Assembly (NCBI GenBank): GCA_035772735.1
Contig: JASDFA010000019.1
Location: 73,074,001 to 73,138,000 of the forward strand
Direction of reading: 5' to 3'
DNA length: 64,000 bases
From: Datura wrightii
Taxonomy: Eukaryota > Streptophyta > Magnoliopsida > Solanales > Solanaceae
Shown: piece after piece, positions 1-10,521 of the stretch
Position numbering within the stretch: position 1 is the stretch's first letter
How the letters are laid out: the number at the start of each line of letters is the position of its first letter
The notes under the pieces: model-generated
What the model was told of the DNA's origin: nothing
Seen by the model: only the letters and a program-made list of their open reading frames with translations
The model's database searches: none
Translations under genes and position numbers: made by a program

Positions 1-1325
1 ATCTCATCATCCCCTTCATGGGTGACACCTTCAGAAATACCCAATTATCGACTGCAAACTCAATCTCTCTTCTTCTCACACCGCATAAGATTTTTGACGG
101 CTATGAGTTGTCTTTAACCTTTATTTAATAAGCCAGGCTTTCTCCATAGACTCATGAAGTGAATCTGGCCCTATCAACGTAGCCACTCCTACCTCAAACC
201 ATCCAATAGGTGATCGATATCTTCAGTCATAAAGAGCCTCAAATGGAGCCATCTGAATGCTAGAGTGATAACTTTTGTTATAGGAAAACTTAATGAGAGG
301 TTTAGGATCATCCGAATTATCCTTGAAATCAATCACACAAGCTCTCAACATGTCCTCTAAAGTCTTCATGGTCCGGTCAACCTGATTATCTATCTGTGGG
401 TGAAAAATTGTGCTAAGCTTAACTTGAGTATTGAGGACTTTCTGAAATGACTTCCAAAACTACAAGGTGAACTGAGTACCTCTATATGAGATAATTGAAA
501 AAGGAACTCCATGCAACCTGACTAACTCCTAAATGTAAAGTCTAGTATAATCCTCAGCTGAATCTGTAGTCTTAACTGGTAGAAAATATGCTGACTTAGT
601 CATCTAGTCCCCAATCACCCATATAGAATCATGCTGTCGGCGTGTACACGCGAAACCTATAATGAAGTTCATATTTATCTCCTTCCACTTTCACGTAGGA
701 ATATTGATATCTTGAATCATACCTCCTGGTATCTGGTGCTCAACCTTAACTTGTTGATAATTTGGATACTTAGCCATAAATTCTACGATATCCTTCTTCA
801 AGCCATTCCACCAATAGACTTTCCATAGATCATGGTACATTTTGGTGGAACCTAGGTGGATAGAATACCAAAAGCTATGAGTCTCTCTCAACATCCTCTC
901 TCTCAAGTCATCCATATCCAAAACACATAATCGACCCTGATATCAAAGTACACCATCTCTTCGTTGGGAGAAAACATCTACTTTTTGATTTTGGACTGCT
1001 TCCTTCAACTTAACTAAGATAGGATCCTTATCTTGTTGCGGCTAAACTTTGTCACTAATAAAGACTTTGAACCATTCTGAACCATGACACCATCATCTGC
1101 TGAATCCATATGGTGAACCCCTAGGCGAGAAAATCTATGAATATCTCTAGCAAACTCCTTCGTCCCGTCCTCCCCATGAGTCAGACTCCCCATAGACAAC
1201 TTGGTAAGAGCATCCACCACTACATTGTCCTTCCCTGGATGATAAAGGATACTCATATCATAATCTTTGAGAAGCTCAAGCCATCTCCTTTGTCGTAAGT
1301 TCAGGTCCTTTTGAGTAAACACATA
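1..1325 (-). pseudogene. Integrase pseudogene of element 1 (continues left)
   Basis: The HHCC zinc-binding region lies at 690-921 (RETHSFWYSIHLGSTKMYHD, then KYPNYQQVK). In relatives the last part is KCPNCQQVK, so both zinc cysteines have become Tyr, again by G-to-A changes. The catalytic core follows in broken frames, and the first 200 bases carry the C-terminal words GWFEVGVATLIGPDSLHESM. The chromodomain and 3' LTR are outside the window. Confidence 0.8.
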
Positions 1326-1660
1326 CTAAAGGCTCTTATAGTCTGTGAATACATCTGCATACACCCCATATAAATAGTGTGTCTATATCTTTAAGGCAAA
1401 CAACACCACTGCTAACTCAAGGTCGTGTGTCGAGTAATTCTTCTCATGAGTCTTAAGCTGTCTCAACACAAGCCCAAGGCCAACTCTAAAAGCATGACAA
1501 TATACAATAAAGCCATCCATGCCCTCGGTAGGGTCAAGATCAGAGTAGAAATGAGTCGATCCTTTAATTCCTGAAAGCTCTTCTGACAAGCATCGGACCA
1601 CTGAAATTTGATCTTATTTTGAGTCAACTGGGTCAAAGGTGAGGCAATGGATGAAAATAC
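1325..1660 (-). pseudogene. RNase H pseudogene of element 1
   Basis: The open part at 1383-1601 contains FIVYCHAFRVGLGLVL, where relatives have VVYCDASRVGLGCVL; the first catalytic Asp is therefore His. It also contains THDLELAVVLFALKI, with the second catalytic acidic residue (E). The domain is followed at 1320 by VFTQKDLNLRQRRW-like sequence leading to the integrase. Interrupted and dead. Confidence 0.8.
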
Positions 1661-2579
1661 TTCTACAAACCTCTTATACTAACTAGATAATCCCAAAAAA
1701 GCTTCTAATATCGGTAGGATTGATACGTCTAGGCCAGTTCTTCACCGCCTCAATCTTTTGAGAGTCTACCTGCACACCTTCTCTAGACACCACATGCCCA
1801 AGAAATGTAACTGACTTCAGCCAAAACTCACACTCACTGAACTTAGCAAACGGCTGACGACCCTTAAGAGTTTGCAACACAATCTTCAAATGAGTAGCAT
1901 GCTCCTCCTCATTCCGAGAGTATATAATGATGTCGTCTATGAAGATTACGACAGACATATCTAAATATCACTTGAACACCCTATTCATCAAATTCATAAA
2001 AGCTGCAGGATCATTTGTTAGTCCAAAAAACAAAACTACAAATTCATAGTGACCATACCAAGTTCTGAAGGCTATCTTCAGAATGTTACACTCTCTAATT
2101 CTGAGTTAGTGGTAGCCGAATCTAAGGTCTATCTTAGAAAAACAACTAGCTCCATAAAGTGGATCAAACAATTCATCAATCTTAGGAATGTGATACTTAT
2201 TCTTGATTGCGACCTTGTTCAACTAGCGGTAGTCAATACACATCCTAAGAGAACCATCTTTCTTTCGTACGAAAAGGACTAGAGCACCCCTCGGGGACTT
2301 ACTAGGACTAATGAAACCCTTATCTAAGAGATCCTTCAACTATCCCTTCAACACCTTAAGCTCAGCTGGAGCTATTCCGTAAGGAGGAACGGATATGGGC
2401 TGCGCGTCAGGGAGAAGGTCGATCCCAAAGTCAATTTCCCACTTAGGAGGGACTCCTAGTAGATCATCTGAGAACACCTTTGGATACTTACAAACAACTG
2501 GGATTGATTGAAGAGTCGGGTTTTCAAACTTAGAATCCCTAACCTGAATCAAATGATACACATAACCCTTGGAAATCAT
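1660..2579 (-). pseudogene. Reverse transcriptase pseudogene of element 1
   Basis: Open at 2340-2579 with the linker words VCKYPKVFSDDLLGVPP and IDFGIDLLPDAQPIS, typical of the RT start in chromoviruses. The catalytic box FIDD is intact at 1932-1943, followed by the thumb/connection words FLGHVVSREGVQVDSQKIEAV. Between them the palm region (about 1960-2340) is broken by stops and frameshifts. Nonfunctional copy. Confidence 0.85.
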
Positions 2580-2964
2580 CTTTATTTCCTTGAGATGGAG
2601 ACAAAGAGACCTATAGGCATTGCGAAACTACCTTTCCACTCTAGGATTGCCTCACTCTAAAGTTGAAATTCTACTGATTGAGTTCTACAATTGACTAAAG
2701 CATACAGAAAATACAGCTAATCCATGCCAAAGATAACATCAAAGTTGGTCATGTCTAACTCTACTAGGTCAGTTGAGGTGATTTTCTGGAGAGCTATAAC
2801 AGGACAGTTTCTATATGCACTCCGTGATAAAACTAACTCACCGACGGGAGTAGAGACTAAGAAGTGTTCTGAGAGAATTTTGGGACTACATAGAAACTGA
2901 TAGCAACATAGGGAGTCACGAAGGATAATATTACCCCTGGATTTAGCAATGCATAAACATCAAG
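2580..2964 (-). pseudogene. Retropepsin pseudogene of element 1
   Basis: The active-site loop reads LLNPGVILSFVTP on the minus strand. In relatives it is LLDPGATLSFVTP, so the catalytic Asp is Asn (GAT to AAT, a transition) and the enzyme is dead even apart from its stops. Downstream, 'NFDVIFGMD' followed by a stop matches the conserved 'DFDVILGMDWL' near the end of the domain. It leads without a gap into the linker before RT. Confidence 0.8.
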
Positions 2965-4031
2965 ATGAAAAACTTGTAACATACCCGTGATAACATCTGG
3001 TGAGCTCTCTTGCTCCTATAGTGATGAAAGGGCATAGAAACAGTTCTAGCATGGTCTTCCACTTGCAGTAGATGATGCAGCCTGCTGGGATGGTGAGCTG
3101 CTGGAGCTACTGATGAGGTAGCTGGGGCACGACCTCTACCATCATCCTGTCTAGTTGAAGGACAATCCACGAGTATATGACCGGACTTCCCACGTCCAAA
3201 ACAAGCATCTAAACCAACTAAGCACTCCCTTAGGTGGTTCCTACCACACTTATTGCAAGATGGGAAAGTGCGTCCTCTAAACATGCTCCCTTGAATCTTA
3301 GAGCCTGGTGCTTTACCCCTCTAATAACCCTTGGTCATGGATGGAACACTAACTGACAATGGAGCTGGGGCTGATGTCCTCTGATGGAACTGTGAGCTTT
3401 GCCCAAAACCTATCCTCTGCCTTGAGAACTTGAAGTTCCCTATCCTAGCCCTCTTGGTCTCCCTATCCTTCTCCTTCAACTTCTCCTCCTCAACTTGTTG
3501 GGCATGAATCATGAGTCGAGAGATATCCATGTTACTAATAAGTATAGTGGTCCTGCACTCTTTGACCACTAAATGTTAGACTCTCGATACAAACTTGCTC
3601 GTGTGAGCCTTCGTCTTGGAAATCATCTCTGGAGAATACATTGAAAACTATGTGAACTTCAAGGCATACTCCTTCACCATCATATTGTCCTTTTTTAGAT
3701 TGATGAACTTTGCAACCTTTGCTTTCCTCATCTCTTGAATGAAGAACCTATCCAGAAAATTTGTAAATAACTCATCCCAATCAATAGGAGCTGCCCTTGC
3801 CCTATGACTTTCCTTCCACTGCCTGAACTATATGTGAGCTACCTCTTTAACTGATAGAAGGCCAAGTCTGCACTCTCCTCTCAGGAAATTCCTATGATCT
3901 GAGTAATCTTCTGGATCTCATCAATGAACTCTTGTGGATCCTCATCTACTTTCAAACCATGAAACTCTGGCGGGTTTATCCTAGTGAAGTCTCTCACTCT
4001 AATCGCTACATCACTTATATTGGTGTTCAGA
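2965..4031 (-). pseudogene. gag pseudogene of element 1 (capsid plus zinc knuckle)
   Basis: The minus-strand translation gives scattered capsid matches: near 3950-4010 the words corresponding to 'FTRINPPEF' of this family, and at 3321-3569 a lysine/glutamate-rich stretch before the nucleocapsid. At 3140-3280 there is a family cysteine block (CNKCGRNHLREC) followed by a CCHC knuckle that reads ACFGRGKSGHILVDC; the second cysteine is arginine, so the knuckle is broken. Several in-frame stops interrupt the gene. The 5' end is removed by the LTR inserted at 4032. Confidence 0.8.
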
Positions 4032-4605
4032 TGTAACACCCCAAAAGTCCCTAAGATCAAATTTGAGGGTGAAATTAGAGAAAATTAGGAAAAATGCACC
4101 AGGGTCACAGAACACCTCAAGGAACGAGTCATTGTGGAAAGAACGACCCATTGTTATGACCCATTGTAAAACCTCCCAGAAACACTGAGCCTAGCAATGA
4201 ATCGTTGGAGGATACAATGGGTTGTCATAAGCGGTCGATGAGTGGAGTCATTAAGGGATCAAAGATGGGTTCATAGACAATGGATAGGTACGACGACTCA
4301 TTGTGTCTTGTAATAACCCATAGTATGGACCCGTAAGAAAAAAGTTAGAAAGTATGCAGGAGAGATAATGGTGATAACAAGCGGAGTGATGAGTCATTGT
4401 CCCATATAACGACTTATCCTGGTCAATCATTGGTTAGAGCTTCAATAGAGTACCAGAAGTACATCGAGAACAACAGACGGATTTAACGAGTTGTGGTATC
4501 CTACAACGTCTCGTTGGATGAGTCATTGTAACTAGCCGTGACCTTTTCCTAGATGAATCATTAAGGGAATTTTTATAATTTCTAAACTCTTAAGTCCTAA
4601 ACTAC
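4032..4605 (+). repeat. LTR fragment J, left part
   Basis: Starts TGTAACACCCCAAAAGTCC inside the gag of element 1 and resembles LTR G (21808) in its opening and in the later words 'cctaaactac'. It is rich in short words of the type acgagtcattg and cgacccattg. Interrupted at 4605 by element B and resumes at 10077. No end of type TGACA is found for it, so it is truncated on the right. Confidence 0.7.
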
Positions 4606-6194
4606 TGATCAAGGGTGTACTCACGCACTTCATAGACATATTTTTCCCGTACTTTACTATGTTTTGAGAACAAATTATGTGTGTTTGCATGTGTTTATGT
4701 TATATATTTGTGAAAATTAGCTAACACATGTGATTAGATATTTTCAAGGCTAAAAAGGATGGATTTAAATGTATTTGAGGCTTATGGAATGAAGATGAAA
4801 AGAAGCTGAAGTCATGGGAAAAGGTTGAGTTTGGAAGATGCAGAAATAATGTACTTGATGGGTTGAGGGAACGACTCGTTACATCTGGTAACGAGTCGTG
4901 AAGTCAGTCATGAAAACTGTGATAGAAATGATTGACAAAGTAACCAGTGGAGATGATGAAAGACATAGTGAGTCGTTAGTTGACTAAACGACTCGTTGGC
5001 TGATCACTGGAACCAACCGTACGGTACATTGATAATTTGAAGGAGCTAGACCCGAGGGGCCTAACAACTCGTGCCCATGCATAACGAGTCGTTAGGTGAC
5101 CCGTTACCATAACTAGAAACACGACAGTGGTTGGGGCGACACGCAAGGCTCCCAAAACGGCAAAAATTGGTTTTCCTACTTCAACTAGGAAAAGGAAAAA
5201 TTTAAATCCCAAGTCATCATCAAGGAACAAGGAAAACATAAATCTACTACTATAAATATCCCTTTATTTTCATGTAATAAGCATGTCTTCATGAGTTGAA
5301 GTTTCAAGCTCAAAAGTCTTCAAGTAGGATTAGAGTTTTAAGTCTCAAGTTTTTAGATATAAGTTTGGTGTCTTACATTTGGAACTTCGAGACGATTGTT
5401 GAATTGTTCTTCTTTATTGTAGCAATAATCAAGTGAGTTTCTTTCTATCGACGTTGTAAGTATTAATTTTTTCTTTTATTATGAAATATATTAATTTACT
5501 TATAAACATGATAGGCTAAAACCACCATAACTAGGGTTGTGGGAACCATGACAAATTAACACACATATGTAAAATACTTAGTTATTCTTGAATGGAGTTT
5601 ATGCATGTATTGTTTCTTCCTTCGTTTTAATTGATTTTTAACGATTGCAAATGTTAGAACTTGCCTTATTCTTATTTACTGGACCAAGGAGGTAGTGAGT
5701 GGGAAAAAGGGATTAACAATGGAGATTTGAGGTTATCAACCCTCATCTAATAGCTTGACCTTGTCTGGGAATAGCTAATCCGATATCAAGGGTTAGGGTT
5801 AGTAAAGAATACACCTGTAGACGGACCAAGTTGCATGGTGATAATCATCTAAATAGGGGACCAACCATTTAGGTGAAATTAACTTACCGATATTGCATGC
5901 TAAGCACCGGACTAGATCACTAGTATAAAACGCCTTGTGGTTATGAAGTCATGGGGATCACTTATCCTAGTTAGTTGCATTAATTTGGAAACAACAAAAA
6001 ATTTCTCAACTTTGTTATTTATTACTTTTACAAATTCTCCCCTCTTAGGAAATAATTAACTAAAAAGCTTAAGCACTAGCATTCTTCTACATCCTTCCGT
6101 ATTCTCTGTGGGATCGACCCCAACCTCTAGTTGGGTTCTTTATTGACAATGTCCGCTTCATACTTCATAAGGAGGTGTGGTTTGAGCGTTATCA
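4606..6194 (+). repeat. 5' LTR of element B
   Basis: Begins TGATCAAGGGTGTACTC and ends GAGCGTTATCA. It pairs with 8501-10076, sharing for example the block around 'aacacatatgtaaaatacttag' split between both copies. It contains a cluster of ACGACTCGT/ACGAGTCGT words at 4868-5095. Confidence 0.85.
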
Positions 6195-6199
6195 AAAAG

Positions 6200-6217
6200 T
6201 GACGTCGTTGCCGGGGA
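6200..6217 (+). other. Primer-binding site of element B (tRNA-Asp type)
   Basis: TGACGTCGTTGCCGGGGA lies 6 bases after the 5' LTR. It matches the complement of the plant tRNA-Asp 3' end (TGGCGCCGTTGCCGGGGA) except for one G-to-A and one C-to-T change, both typical of decay of methylated DNA. Confidence 0.75.
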
Positions 6218-6390
6218 ATACGGTTTAGGATTAGATTAACTATTTGTGTTTAACTTTTAGTCTTTATTTTCTATTTTTTGTGTTTTTTTATTTTCTGACG
6301 TGTCACAAGTTAGCGTGGTAAAACAAGCAGCCAAATGTGACCACGATCCCAACAGGTATCTTGATAAAGTCTAAGTAATCAAGATACCTG

Positions 6391-6438
6391 TGTCGTGCCG
6401 CGACGTTAAATTAGGCACTACTTGGGAGGCAACCCAAG
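6391..6438 (+). ncRNA. Tandem-hairpin motif, copy in element B
   Basis: Hairpin 1 pairs GTCG (6392-6395) with CGAC (6401-6404). Hairpin 2 pairs CTTGGG (6421-6426) with CCCAAG (6433-6438) around the loop AGGCAA. The same pair of hairpins is found in D, E and F. Here it lies about 175 bases after the primer site, in an element with no ORF. Function unknown; a cis-acting RNA signal is the inference. Confidence 0.6.
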
Positions 6439-8500
6439 ATAAATCTATTTTCATTTTTATGTGTTTGTTCAAGTGTGCAGGTGATAGCTCATAATTTTCA
6501 ATAAAACAATTTGAGCATGAAATGTATTGATGGGGGAAGTTGTTCTTACACCCACAGACAACGAGGAGTGCAGGCCCAAGGAGTTCTTCTTGCACTCTAT
6601 TACTTTATGCTTATTTTTTTTATCATTGGGGATAGTGTAACTAATTAAGTGTGGGGTGGGAGAAGTAAACTTCATATTACCAAGCATTTCTTTAATTGCT
6701 AAATTTGCACATGGTAGGCCTAGTTTTTTTGGGATTTATGATCTATCTTGCATGCTTGTTTGTGTGTAGTAGTTTAGTTTATTTTATTTTTGATTCCTCC
6801 TGTTTTTGTTTTTGGTGCTTTTCCGGTGGATAGTCCCTTAGAACCGACTAGAGAGTCTAGATTTTTTTAATTATTTATTTATTTTTTTATTCATTGAGTC
6901 ATGACTTTGCCCGATGATGGATGGATGATGACTGTCTTAAGGGTAAATTAGTCATTAGGAAGAACAAGACTTGAGCCTTACAAATGCTAGGTGCTTCACT
7001 TTAGGTATCATTGAGACTTTATTAAATTCACTCAAAAATGTACGAAAAAGGTAGAAAATACTTAGTATTTTGGGAACTTGACTCTTGTACTTGAAAAAAT
7101 TGGCTTAATTATGTTATGCATGCAATATGGATATATGTGTTTATGTGATCTTGATTTCCATTGTTAAACCATTTTTTGCCAACGTGTGAGAAATTTTTTG
7201 ATATACTCCATGCTTGTAAATTGATGTCTAGAACTTGTCCGGTGTGTGTACAAAGTGAAATATGAATGATGGATTTAGGAAATGATATAGGCGTTTCCTT
7301 GATAGCCCTATTTTTATCCTATTTTACATACCTTAATTGTAATTATCCTAGTTAGCCATGTTGAGCCTTAGCTTTTTCTTTTGATGGCCATATTATAAGC
7401 TTAAATCCCTTTTTGTTCTATTGACTTGTATTTGATCCAAATGACTCATAGAGCACTTTAATGTAATTTTTTTTGTAGGAAAGGAGTACAATTGGAAAAG
7501 TGAAGGGAAAAGCTAAAAAGTGTGGTGAATTGGAAGAAAAGAAAAAGGTGAAATTTTTCTAAATAAGGAGGGTGATTTTTAGTGGGAAAACAAAAAGAAG
7601 AAAGAGCTTTAGAAAATTGAAGATGAAAAAAATCATGATTTACCGATTAACCGTACCCATTTGTTTACAATGAACCTGTTTTGATCCTGGTCCTTCCTTG
7701 GATATTGTAAACCTCAACATAAAAAAATGCTTAAGTTGAGGGTGGCTAGAGTAGGGGTGCGTAAAGGGTGGGAATGGAAGAAAGGAAATGAAAAGAGGAA
7801 AAAAATGTGTGTGAATAAGCTCGATGATGAAAAGAAAAATCCCCACTAGTCACCTAAGTTGAAAAATTGAAAACTAAAAGGAGGTATAAGAAGAAAATTT
7901 AGAAATTGAAGAATGTGCTTAAAAATCAAAGTGTTGTGAAGTATTAAATTGCTTAGGGAGATTACTCACTATCTTGGCCAAACAGTTCCTACCCATATCT
8001 TAGCCTACATTACAACCAAATTTAAGTCCTAATTGATTCTCGATTCAAAATTCTATGTTAGCGAAGTATTTCACTAAGGGCAAGCCTATGGGTCGTCTTT
8101 TTCATGTATGTTGAGTTATTTTGTGAGAGTGAGCAAAAATTATTTTATTTATGCCCAAGTTAATCTTATTCTATATCTTGTGTGAAAACGGGAATCTCTC
8201 CAAATTGTGAGGGGCACAATGGTAAGACTTTGGTATAATCTTAATTGCTAAATTACATATAATTCATGTTGGCCCAAAATATGTCTTGATGAGTTAGTTT
8301 TCAAAAGCTAAGTGATTTCAAACTTTGACATCTTAATGTTGAACCTATATGCATGCGAGTGAGTTATTTGAGCTTCATTGACTTGTCTCATGATCCTAAG
8401 TGTAAGTAGACTTATTCGTAGGATGAATATTGTGCTTAATGGTTATAAGGAAAGTAGTAGATTTTTTGAGGATGAACAATAGTTTAAGTGTGGGGTGTGT
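6439..8500 (+). other. Non-coding interior of element B
   Basis: No credible ORF. It carries modules shared with D, E and F: the block GATGGATGGATGATGACTG (from 6916), the block GTCTAGAACTTGTCCGGTGT (from 7226), 'aagggcaagcctatgggtc' (8077), and a purine-rich end TTTAAGTGTGGGGTGTG just before the 3' LTR, which is the likely polypurine tract. Confidence 0.65.
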
Positions 8501-10076
8501 TGATGAAGGGTGTACTCATGTACATCATAGACATATTTTGCCCGTACTTTATCATTTTTTGAGAACAAATTATGTGTGTTTACATGTGTTTATGTTATAT
8601 ATTTGTGAAAATTAGCTATCGCATGTGATTAGATGTTTCAGGGCTAAAAACGATGGATTTGAATGTATTTGAGGCTTATGGAATGAAGATGAAAAGAAGC
8701 TGAAGTTGTGGGAAAAGGTTGAGTTTGGAAGATGCAGAAACAGTATACCTGAAAGGTTGAGGAATGACTCGTTACATCTGGTAATGATTCGTGACGTCAG
8801 TCATGAAAATTGTGAGAGAAATTATTGACAAAGTAACTAGTGGAGATGACGAAAGACATAATAAGTCGTTAGTTGACTAAATGACTCGTTGGCAGATCAC
8901 TAGAACCAATCGTAAGGTACACTGAAAATTTGAAGGAGTTAGACCACGAGGGGCGTAACGACTCGTGCCCATGCACAATGAGTCGTAAGGTGACCGTTGC
9001 CACAACTGGTAACATGATAGGGGATGCAAGGCTCTCAAAATGGAAAAAATGGTTTTCCTACTTCAACTAGGAAAAGTAAAAATTTAAATCCCAAGTCAAA
9101 TTCATCAAGGAACAAGAAAAACATAAATCTACTACTATAAATATCCCTTTATTTTCATGTAATAAGCATGTCTTCATGAGTTAAAGTTTCAATCTCAAAA
9201 GTCTTCAAGTAGGATTAGAATTTTAAGTCTCAAGTTTTTAGATACAAGTTTGGTGTCTTACATTTGGAACTTTGAGACGATTGTTGAATTGTTCTTCTTT
9301 ATTGTAGCAATAATCAAGTGAGTTTCTTTCTATCGACGTTGTAAGTATTAATTCTTTCTTTTATTTATGAAATCTATTAATTTACTTATAAACATGATAG
9401 GCTAAAATCACCATAACTAGGGTTGTGGGAACCATGACAAATTAACACACATATGTAAAATACTTAGTTATTCTTGAATGGAGTTTATGCATGTATTGTT
9501 TCTTCCTTCGTTTTAATTGATTTTTAACGATTGCAAACGTTAGAACTTGCCTTACTCTTATTTACCGGACCAAGGAGGTAGTGAGTGGGAAAAAGGGATT
9601 AACAATGGAGATTTGAGGTTATCAACCCTCATCTAATAGCTTGACCTTGTCTGGGAATAGCTAATCCGATATCAAGGGTTAGGGTTAGTAAAGAATACAC
9701 CCATAGACGGACCAAGTTGAATGGTGATAATCTCTAAATAGGGGACCAACCATTTAGGTGAAATTAACTTACCGATATTGCATGCTAAGCACCGGACTAG
9801 ATCACTAGTATAAAACGCCTTGGGTTATGACGTTACGGGGAACACTTACCCTAGTTAGTTGCCTTAATTTGGAAACAACAAACAATTTGTCAACTCTGTT
9901 ATTTATTACTTTTAAAAATTCCCCCCACTTAGGAAATAATTAACTAAAAAGCTTAAGTACTAGAGTTCTTTAGATCCTTCAGTATTCTCTGTGAGATTGA
10001 CCACAACCTCTAGTTAGGTTCTTTATTGACACCGTCTGCTTCATACTTCGTAAGGAGGTGTGGTTTGAGCGTATCA
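8501..10076 (+). repeat. 3' LTR of element B
   Basis: Begins TGATGAAGGGTGTACTC and ends GAGCGTATCA. About 1576 bp against 1589 bp for the 5' copy, with many scattered differences and small gaps. Confidence 0.85.
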
Positions 10077-10521
10077 ATTACGTCATTTTTAAGTTTGGGA
10101 AATAGTGCTTTAAAGGAAATATTCACCTTAGAACTATCATTCTACTCCTAGCACCCTAATTTGAAGATCGAAATTCCTCAAGGCTCTTAAGAACAAGCTA
10201 AGGTTCTTCACTCTCACGCTCTCGAATTCTCTTTGGGTTTCAAGCTATGTTATGAAATCAATGTATCAAGGTATATAGAGTTCATCAATGAGGGTTCTTC
10301 CATGCTCATGCCCTTTCTCTAATTGAAATCATGACTTCCCATTCCCCATGCCTTAATTATGAATTTCTAGGGCTTTATTGGTATTGTTGAGTTCCTCAAT
10401 GATTCTCCTATGGGTTTAGCTATCTTGATCGAATTGATGATTCTATGATTAGGGTTTTGTATTTATATCAAGTCTTCAATGAAATTACTATCAAGCATGA
10501 TTATGAACTTCTAGGGTTAAA
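10077..10521 (+). repeat. LTR fragment J, right part, fused to A2 LTR
   Basis: Continues J after the element B insertion: 'cctaaactac' before B and 'attacgtcatttttaag' after it match the unbroken G LTR at 22367-22380 (cctaaactatgtcatttt). At about 10521 the sequence switches to A2 LTR sequence (aaattttcagtggtgcc), which in the intact A2 LTR lies 220 bp inside its start. The exact junction is uncertain by several bases. Confidence 0.6.

Larger units (their letters stand above)
1..4031 (-). mobile_element. Decayed Ty3/gypsy chromovirus (element 1), truncated at both ends
   Basis: Read on the minus strand, the order is gag, zinc knuckle, protease, RT, RNase H and integrase, as in Ty3/gypsy. The integrase end and 3' LTR lie left of the window. 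The gag start is cut at 4031, where an unrelated plus-strand LTR begins (TGTAACACCCC). All reading frames carry stops and frameshifts, so the copy is dead. The protein resembles the other chromoviruses here (A2 and the 23641 copy). Clade assignment to Tekay/Del is inferred from the close protein match to A2, which has a chromodomain. Confidence 0.9.
4606..10076 (+). mobile_element. Element B: small ORF-less LTR retrotransposon with tRNA-Asp primer site
   Basis: Two LTRs (4606-6194 and 8501-10076) flank a 2306-bp interior. Flanks are ACTAC (4601-4605) and ATTAC (10077-10081), a target duplication with one mismatch. The primer site and the 3' non-coding modules match the D/E/F group, not the chromoviruses. 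No ORF above about 60 codons looks real, so it must rely on proteins from elsewhere. The LTRs differ at more sites than those of E or F, so B is an older insertion. It sits inside LTR fragment J. Confidence 0.85.
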
